From Chitinophagaceae bacterium UBA2793 (lineage in GTDB: Bacteria; Bacteroidota; Bacteroidia; Chitinophagales; Chitinophagaceae): 19,092 bases of DNA. A program made the position numbers and the translations under genes. The stretch lies in contig DEHT01000093.1 of NCBI GenBank assembly GCA_002352045.1, forward strand, positions 4,447-23,538, read 5' to 3'. Shown here piece after piece: positions 14,265-19,092 of the stretch. Below the pieces are notes generated by a model. That model worked only from the letters and a program-made list of their open reading frames with translations, was not told where the DNA came from and did not search any database. Position 1 is the stretch's first letter, and each line of letters opens with the position of its first letter.

Positions 14265-16709
14265 AATAAATACATGACTTTCGTCAGTTTTTGTAGATAA
14301 ACCAATGCGCCTCGCAACTATTCCCGATAACAACCCTGCCAACGAAACAATACTTATACTACTCAGCGGCATTAATATAGCCGCCACTAAGGGAGAAAGT
14401 TTTCCTTGCACTGCAAAAGATAAACCTACAAAATTGTATAGAATAGATAAAATAAAACCTGCCAACACTATCTTCTTGCCCCACTTAGCATAAGCTAATA
14501 ACTTAGGCAGCTCCGGTATCATACTTCCATCTATTATTGCATCGCAGGCCGGAGAAAATCTTCCGGCATCATCACTTACTGCAATTCCACAGTTGGCCTG
14601 CATCAATGCTCCGGCATCGTTTAAGCCATCGCCTATCATCAATACTTTGCCGCTGCTCTCTTTACAATTCTTTATATAATTTAATTTTTGTTCGGGGCTT
14701 TGGTTGAATAAAATGGTTGCTTCCTTTCCAAATATAGAACGCATGTTTGCTTCTTCGGCATTGTTATCACCGGATAACAAATGCAAACCATATCCATTGT
14801 GGCAGAGTTGATGTGCCATTGCGTGCAAACCTTTTCGGTAGTTGCCGGGGATTTCATAATACCCCTTATATTGATTATTGATTTGTACATGTACCCGGCT
14901 TGTTGCCATTGTGTTTTCATTGCTTTCGCTTTGTCCTAAAAAAACCGAAGATCCTATTTTTATATCCGTATTGTTTACAACGGCATCAATACCTAACCCC
15001 GAAAATTCTTTAAAATAACTGGTAGCTGCTTTTTCGTTTACCAAAAGCGAGTTGGATATTGCCTTGCTTAAAATATGTGATGAATGGGTAGTAGCTCCAT
15101 ACACTTGCATTTCTTCTTCGGCATTAAGCGGTGTGCCTACAAAGCCGGGTTTAAATGCCAGACGCTGTGTAAGTGTGCCCGTTTTATCAAAAACAATTTG
15201 CTTAATTGCTGCAAGCGATTCTATTACCGATGCATTTTTAAGGTATAATTTATTTTTTCCGAAAATGCGCTGCATACTTCCAAAACTAAATGTTGAGCTG
15301 AGCAATAAGGAGCAGGGGCAGGCTACTATTAAAACAGCCGTAACTGCATACCAGGTTTTTTCGGGTGTGTTTATGCTCCAATAAATACCGGTAATAGCTG
15401 CAATGCTAAACAGTACAATGGTAAAATACCTGCTCCACGGATGAATAAACGATTCTTTGGAATGTTTTAAACTGTTGGTTTCGGAGGTAAAGATATCGTT
15501 GTTCCAAAGTTGGGTAATATAGCTTTGCGAAGGTTCTTTTTGAACCAAAAGCTGTATCCTTCCGCCCATTTGCTTGCCACCTGCAAACAATACATCATTC
15601 AGTTTTTTTTCAACCGGTTTATGTTCACCGGTTACAAAGCTGTAATCAATATTTGCCTTTCCTTCCAGCAATACAGCATCTGCAGGAATCATTTCTTCGT
15701 TTCGCACCACAATGGTATCGCCAACTTTTAATTTGGTTACAGGGATATTTTCTTCCTTACTATTTTTTAAAACAGTTACGCCTAATGGAAAATAAGATTT
15801 GTATTGCCTGTCAAAGGAAAGGGCATCATAAGTTTTGGATTGAAACCATCTTCCTATGAGCATAAAGAAGATAATACCAGCTCCTGAGTCAAGATAACCT
15901 GCACCGGTTCCGGAAATGATTTCATAATAGCTTCTGCCAAATGTAATTATACTTGCCAATGCAATGGGTGCATCTATATTCACTATCCCCTGCCGCAATC
16001 CTTTCCAGGCCGAAATAAAAATACTACGGGCACTAAAAAAAATCACCGGCAGCGACAAGGCAAAAATCACCCAGGTAAAAGTTTGTTTTAAACCCGGCTC
16101 TATATCGCCGCCGGAAAAATATTCCGGAAAACTCAGCATCATTATATTGCTGAAACAAAAACCGGCCACACCTAATTCAATAACCCTTCCTTTGTTGAAT
16201 TTATTTTTAGTGATGGCAGCATCATCTTCGAGGCTAATAGCAGGTTCGTAACCAATAAATGCCAATAACTCTACCAATTTTCTTAAACTATTACCCGATG
16301 GATTATAACTTACAAAGAGTTCCTTTTTTTCAAAATGAACCTGGCTTTTTATTACAGCCTCGTTTATCTTGTGTAGGTTTTCCAATAAATAGATACAGGA
16401 TGCACAATGCATTTGCGGTAATCGAAAAAGGATATTCACCTGCTCATCACTTCTAAAACTCACCAGCTTATCAATAACCGAAACATCATCAAGATAAGCA
16501 AATCGTTCGCTCACAAATTTTCCTTTGGCCGTTAATCCGGGCGTTTTATCCAAATCGTAGTAGGTGCATAAATTGTTTTCATTCAACAACAAAAAAACCT
16601 GGCTGCAGCCGGTACAGCAAAAATGCTTTTCGTTTACCACTACATCTGTTATACAGGGCTCTCCGCAGTGAAAACAACTGTGCTTATCTTTTAATGTATT
16701 TGCTAACAT
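14262..16709 (-). CDS. ccoI: Copper-exporting P1B-type ATPase CcoI (FixI)
   Basis: This 815-residue pump exports copper to the periplasm for the CuB site of cbb3 oxidase. A Cys-rich N-terminal metal-binding region comes first (Cys12, 15, 19, 31, 32, 35; typical of CcoI). A heavy-metal-associated domain follows with MHCASC (100-105). Then come about eight helices, the actuator motif TGE (358-360), the transmembrane metal site CPC (462-464), the phosphorylated Asp506 in DKTGTLT, and hinge GDGLND (691-696). An oddity: the nucleotide-binding HP motif reads SSHILSKAI, with His543 kept but Pro replaced by Ile. It has its own upstream promoter-like region and lies directly before ccoS. Length and domain order match FixI/CopA2 pumps. 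Confidence 0.95.
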   Translation of the reverse strand: MLANTLKDKHSCFHCGEPCITDVVVNEKHFCCTGCSQVFLLLNENNLCTYYDLDKTPGLTAKGKFVSERFAYLDDVSVIDKLVSFRSDEQVNILFRLPQMHCASCIYLLENLHKINEAVIKSQVHFEKKELFVSYNPSGNSLRKLVELLAFIGYEPAISLEDDAAITKNKFNKGRVIELGVAGFCFSNIMMLSFPEYFSGGDIEPGLKQTFTWVIFALSLPVIFFSARSIFISAWKGLRQGIVNIDAPIALASIITFGRSYYEIISGTGAGYLDSGAGIIFFMLIGRWFQSKTYDALSFDRQYKSYFPLGVTVLKNSKEENIPVTKLKVGDTIVVRNEEMIPADAVLLEGKANIDYSFVTGEHKPVEKKLNDVLFAGGKQMGGRIQLLVQKEPSQSYITQLWNNDIFTSETNSLKHSKESFIHPWSRYFTIVLFSIAAITGIYWSINTPEKTWYAVTAVLIVACPCSLLLSSTFSFGSMQRIFGKNKLYLKNASVIESLAAIKQIVFDKTGTLTQRLAFKPGFVGTPLNAEEEMQVYGATTHSSHILSKAISNSLLVNEKAATSYFKEFSGLGIDAVVNNTDIKIGSSVFLGQSESNENTMATSRVHVQINNQYKGYYEIPGNYRKGLHAMAHQLCHNGYGLHLLSGDNNAEEANMRSIFGKEATILFNQSPEQKLNYIKNCKESSGKVLMIGDGLNDAGALMQANCGIAVSDDAGRFSPACDAIIDGSMIPELPKLLAYAKWGKKIVLAGFILSILYNFVGLSFAVQGKLSPLVAAILMPLSSISIVSLAGLLSGIVARRIGLSTKTDESHVFI

Positions 16710-16719
16710 TTTACAAATT

Positions 16720-16762
16720 CAAAGCTATAAAGCCGTATATAAAGGTATAATGACGATTATCA
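16720..16762 (-). promoter_or_regulatory. Putative ccoI promoter with FNR/CRP-like box
   Basis: On the minus strand TAGCTTTG (16720-16727) matches TAnnTTTG and ends ten bases before the ccoI ATG. TTTGATAATCGTCATT upstream contains TGA-N6-TCA (16751-16762) with FNR half-site TTGAT. The centre lies 36.5 bases from the last G of the -7 element, exactly as at ccoS. A second TAAGTTTG (16761-16768) partly overlaps the box and would be a rival start. Confidence 0.5.
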
Positions 16763-16769
16763 AACTTAT

Positions 16770-16787
16770 AACTGACATTTATCAGTT
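16770..16787. promoter_or_regulatory. Perfect palindrome AACTGA-N6-TCAGTT between divergent genes
   Basis: AACTGACATTTATCAGTT has two perfect six-base arms around six bases and includes TGA-N6-TCA, the CRP/FNR geometry. Its minus-strand core TGATAAATGTCA shares TGATAnnnGTCA with the two oxidase-promoter boxes. It is centred 22 bases (about two helical turns) from the ccoI-proximal box and 32.5 bases from the last G of the -7 element of the rightward DUF3817 gene. Confidence 0.5.
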
Positions 16788-16803
16788 TATATCTTCATTC
16801 AGT

Positions 16804-16811
16804 TACCTTTG
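16804..16811 (+). promoter_or_regulatory. -7 element TACCTTTG before the DUF3817 gene
   Basis: TACCTTTG matches TAnnTTTG and ends 17 bases before the ATG at 16829, a spacing often seen in this group. The palindrome at 16770-16787 sits in the expected -33 region, so a protein bound there could block or modify this promoter. Confidence 0.45.
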
Positions 16812-16828
16812 CGCCAAAATTTAGCAGC

Positions 16829-17140
16829 ATGGCAAATGGTTCTCTTAAAGATCTAAAAAAATTTTGTTTTATAGCATTATTAGAAGGTATTTCTTATTTA
16901 ATATTATTGTTAATTGCAATGCCCCTTAAATATTTTGCCGACATGCCTTTGTTTGTAAAATACTTTGGATGGGCGCATGGTGTGTTATTTGTATTATTTT
17001 GTTTTTATTTAGTAAAAGTTTGGCAGGGCTTCAAGTGGAGCTTTGGTAAAACCGCAATGGCATTTATTGCATCTCTTTTACCCTTTGGTACATTTGTACT
17101 CGATAAAAATTTAAAAAAAGAATATCCTGAACTAAAGTAA
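16829..17140 (+). CDS. DUF3817 family membrane protein
   Basis: This 103-residue protein has three hydrophobic helices (about 12-32, 44-65 and 73-93). It starts with a short charged segment (SLKDLKKFCFIALLEGISY) and contains KYFGWAHGVLFVLFCFYLV in the middle, then SLLPFGTFVLDKNLKKE near the end. The LEGISYLxLL, H-G-xLF and LPFGTFxxD pattern is that of DUF3817 (YdzA-like), a family of unknown function in many bacteria. It is divergent from ccoI and shares its regulatory region, so it could respond to the same signal; no functional link is known to me. The 181 bases after it hold no gene. Confidence 0.85.
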   Translation: MANGSLKDLKKFCFIALLEGISYLILLLIAMPLKYFADMPLFVKYFGWAHGVLFVLFCFYLVKVWQGFKWSFGKTAMAFIASLLPFGTFVLDKNLKKEYPELK

Positions 17141-17249
17141 CTTTTTTTGTCCGGGCTTTAGTACTACTATCTGCATTGTTGCATCGCCCTCTTGTACGGC
17201 ATACCAAAAAGCAAGTACAAAATACAACGGCCATTAACTTTCTATTTAA

Positions 17250-17281
17250 TTTAGGCTACCTAAAGCTACTTATATGCTTTA
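17250..17281. promoter_or_regulatory. Two overlapping inverted repeats upstream of acyl-CoA carboxylase
   Basis: TTTAGG-CTA-CCTAAA (17250-17264) and TAAAGC-N9-GCTTTA (17261-17281) share the bases TAAA. They lie just upstream of the -7 element at 17295, so they would act as DNA operator sites rather than as a leader RNA. No matching regulator is in the window. Confidence 0.3.
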
Positions 17282-17294
17282 AAAGCCCTTCCCC

Positions 17295-17302
17295 TATCTT
17301 TG
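17295..17302 (+). promoter_or_regulatory. -7 element TATCTTTG of the acyl-CoA carboxylase promoter
   Basis: TATCTTTG matches TAnnTTTG and ends 20 bases before the ATG at 17322, giving a leader of about 15 bases. The TTG at 17313 lies very close to the predicted start of transcription, which favours the ATG as start codon. Confidence 0.45.
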
Positions 17303-17321
17303 CCGCATACAATTGCTACAT

Positions 17322-18950
17322 ATGAATCTTGAAGCTAATAAAAACGAAGATGCTATGAAAATGGCATGGGCCGGTATTCGACAAAAGCTGGAAAAAATTT
17401 ACGAAGGCGGGGGAAAAAAATCAGCAGAAAAACAAAAAGAAAAAAACAAAATGGTTGCCCGTGAGCGCATTGCCTACCTGTGCGACGAAGGCAAACCATT
17501 TATTGAGATAGGTGCTTTTGCAGGATACGAAATGTACAAAGAGCAAGGTGGCTGCCCGGCAGGAGGCACGGTTGCCGGTATAGGTTACATTAGCGGAAGG
17601 CAATGCATTATTGTTGCAAACGATCAAACGGTTAAAGCAGGAGCCTGGTTTCCAATTACCGGTAAAAAAAATCTTCGCTTGCAGGAGATAGCCATGGAAA
17701 ATCATTTACCCATTATTTATATAGTAGATAGTGCCGGTGTTTATTTACCCATGCAGGATGAAATTTTTCCCGACAAAGAAAATTTTGGCAGAATATTTCG
17801 CAACAATGCACGCATGAGTGCAATGGGCATTACTCAAATAGCGGTGGTTACCGGAGCCTGTGTAGCCGGCGGTGCTTACCTTCCTATAATGAGTGATGAA
17901 ACCATAATGGTAGAAGGTGCAGGTTCAATTTTTTTAGCAGGCCCTTATTTAGTAAAAGCAGCCGTGGGTGAAGATATTGATGCCGACACTTTAGGCGGCG
18001 CAGTAACGCATACCGAAATTTCCGGAATAGCCGATTATAAATTTAAAACAGAGCAGGAATGTTTTGATAAAGTTAAAAGCATCATGAGTAAATTGGGAGA
18101 ACCGGCTCATGCAGGTTTCAATAGAACTCAACCCAAAATGCCGGCATTAAACAATAGCGAACTGTTTACCATTATGAGCGAAAACAACAGTAAGCCTTAT
18201 GATATGCTGCAACTCATAAACTGTATTGCAGATGCCGACAGTTTTGATGAGTTTAAAGCAGACTATGGCAAAACCATAGTGTGCGGTTATGCAAGAGTAG
18301 ATGGGTGGGCGGTAGGTATTGTGGCCAACCAACGCTTAATTGTAAAAAACAAAAAAGGCGAAATGCAAATGGGTGGTGTTATCTACAACGATAGTGCCGA
18401 TAAAGCTGCCCGCTTTATTATGAATTGCAATCAAAAGAAAATTCCGTTGGTTTTTTTGCAGGATGTTACCGGCTTTATGGTGGGTAGCCGAAGTGAACAT
18501 GCGGGCATTATTAAAGATGGCGCAAAGTTGGTGAATGCAGTGGCCAATTCGGTGGTGCCAAAAATTACCATCATTATTGGCAACTCATATGGTGCAGGCA
18601 ACTATGCCATGTGTGGCAAGGCTTACGACCCCCGATTTATTTTTGCATGGCCTACGGCCAAAATTGCAGTTATGGGTGGCGAGCAGGCTGCTAAAACTAT
18701 GCTGCAAATTCAGGTGGCAGGCATGAAGGCAAAAGGAAAAGAAGTAAGTACCGAAGAAGAAAAAGAAATTTTAACCAATATAACGGCTAACTATACACTA
18801 CAAACCAAACCCGAATACGCAGCAGCAAGGTTGTGGGTAGATGCTATTATAAATCCGGCCGATACAAGATTGGTTATAAGCGAAGGCATTAAAGCAGCCA
18901 ATCAAAATACTCAAATGGAAGAATTTAAAATGGGGGTATTTCAGGTGTAA
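17322..18950 (+). CDS. Acyl-CoA carboxylase beta (carboxyltransferase) subunit
   Basis: This 542-residue cytosolic subunit moves the carboxyl group from carboxybiotin to an acyl-CoA; it needs a biotin carboxylase/carrier partner not in the window. The first crotonase-like half holds DSAGVYLPMQDEIFPD (136-151), FGRIFRNNARMS and the oxyanion loop AGGAY (182-186). The second half holds the matching GNSYGAG (420-426), then AMCGKAYDPRFIFAWP and KIAVMGGEQAA. LPxQDEIFPD and FGRIF are typical of methylcrotonyl-CoA carboxylase, while propionyl-CoA carboxylase-like enzymes of Bacteroidota share much of this, so the substrate stays open. ADTRLVISEGIKAA near the end is the usual C-terminal block. I chose ATG at 17322 over TTG at 17313. 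No gene is seen downstream in the window. Confidence 0.93.
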   Translation: MNLEANKNEDAMKMAWAGIRQKLEKIYEGGGKKSAEKQKEKNKMVARERIAYLCDEGKPFIEIGAFAGYEMYKEQGGCPAGGTVAGIGYISGRQCIIVANDQTVKAGAWFPITGKKNLRLQEIAMENHLPIIYIVDSAGVYLPMQDEIFPDKENFGRIFRNNARMSAMGITQIAVVTGACVAGGAYLPIMSDETIMVEGAGSIFLAGPYLVKAAVGEDIDADTLGGAVTHTEISGIADYKFKTEQECFDKVKSIMSKLGEPAHAGFNRTQPKMPALNNSELFTIMSENNSKPYDMLQLINCIADADSFDEFKADYGKTIVCGYARVDGWAVGIVANQRLIVKNKKGEMQMGGVIYNDSADKAARFIMNCNQKKIPLVFLQDVTGFMVGSRSEHAGIIKDGAKLVNAVANSVVPKITIIIGNSYGAGNYAMCGKAYDPRFIFAWPTAKIAVMGGEQAAKTMLQIQVAGMKAKGKEVSTEEEKEILTNITANYTLQTKPEYAAARLWVDAIINPADTRLVISEGIKAANQNTQMEEFKMGVFQV

Positions 18951-18955
18951 TTTTT

Positions 18956-19039
18956 TGGTTGCTGGTTGCTGGTTGCTGGTTGTTGGTTGCTAGTTGTTGG
19001 TTCCTGGTTTCTGGTTGCTAATTGTTGGTTCCTGGTTTG
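18956..19039. repeat. Heptamer tandem repeat, 12 units of TGGTTGC type
   Basis: Twelve consecutive 7-base units fill 84 bases directly after the carboxylase stop codon. The first three are perfect TGGTTGC; later units vary (TGGTTGT, TAGTTGT, TGGTTCC, TGGTTTC, TAATTGT, TGGTTTG). Units 6-8 (18991-19011) and 10-12 (19019-19039) match at 19 of 21 bases, showing a 28-base higher-order period. The strand is very purine/pyrimidine-skewed: G and T with almost no A. Confidence 0.9.
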
Positions 19040-19070
19040 GAGTTCGTAACTTTAAAGTTCTTTTATTTTT

Positions 19071-19092
19071 TTTTGACTTTTGACTTTTGACT
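19071..19092. repeat. TTTTGAC heptamer tandem repeat, cut by window end
   Basis: Three perfect TTTTGAC units (19071-19091) run to the last base of the window and may continue beyond it. The same unit begins the short array at 470-490. The unit length of seven matches the TGGTTGC array just upstream. Confidence 0.8.

Noticed and set aside
16761..16768. TAAGTTTG as the main ccoI -7 element
   Set aside because: It matches the consensus but partly overlaps the FNR/CRP-like box, whereas TAGCTTTG at 16720 has the same geometry to its box as the ccoS promoter. It may still be used.
17141..17249. Small inverted repeats such as TTGTAC...GTACAA between DUF3817 and the carboxylase
   Set aside because: Arms are short and spacers long, so such matches are expected by chance in AT-rich DNA.

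Overview
The window looks like chromosomal DNA of a member of the Bacteroidota, probably Chitinophagaceae-like. The pointers are the cbb3 oxidase layout (fused CcoN-CcoO, one-heme CcoP), a DUF6122 protein, a response regulator fused to a CRP-type domain, low GC with A-rich leaders and no clear Shine-Dalgarno sequences, and repeated matches to the Bacteroidota -7 promoter element TAnnTTTG just upstream of genes. The taxon is inferred from gene content only.

Layout. 1-426: the 3' part of a tRNA1(Val) m6A37 methyltransferase gene. 487-1698 (-): a saccharopine/alanine dehydrogenase-like NAD(P) oxidoreductase. 1759-2247 (+): hscB, followed by tRNA-Leu(CAA) with a clear terminator. 2454-4875 (-): a compact three-gene run (DUF6122 membrane protein; membrane-anchored coiled-coil protein; predicted exported protein with Ppx/GppA-like motifs). 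5218-7531 (+): a cytoplasmic PAS histidine kinase overlapping a REC-CRP response regulator. 7524-14201 (-): a small coiled-coil protein, then, read upstream, a DsbD_2/TauE-like membrane protein, fixH, ccoG, ccoP, ccoQ, ccoNO and ccoS. 14262-16709 (-): ccoI. 16829-17140 (+): a DUF3817 protein. 17322-18950 (+): an acyl-CoA carboxylase beta subunit, followed by heptamer tandem repeats that run to the window end.

How it works together. The core is a full cbb3-type (high-affinity, low-oxygen) terminal oxidase locus: catalytic subunits (ccoNO, ccoQ, ccoP), copper supply (ccoI, and probably the DsbD_2 protein) and assembly factors (ccoS, ccoG, fixH). Two promoters, before ccoI and before ccoS, carry near-identical FNR/CRP-like boxes (TTTGATAnnnGTCATT on the minus strand) at exactly the same distance from a TAnnTTTG element. 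The neighbouring response regulator ends in a CRP-type helix-turn-helix that keeps the Glu and Arg positions known to read a TGA half-site. I therefore infer that the adjacent two-component pair may switch on the oxidase, although a separate FNR/CRP protein elsewhere could do it. No mobile element, CRISPR array, toxin-antitoxin pair or obvious defence system was seen. The least explained parts are the exported Ppx-like module, the regulatory boxes and the heptamer repeats.
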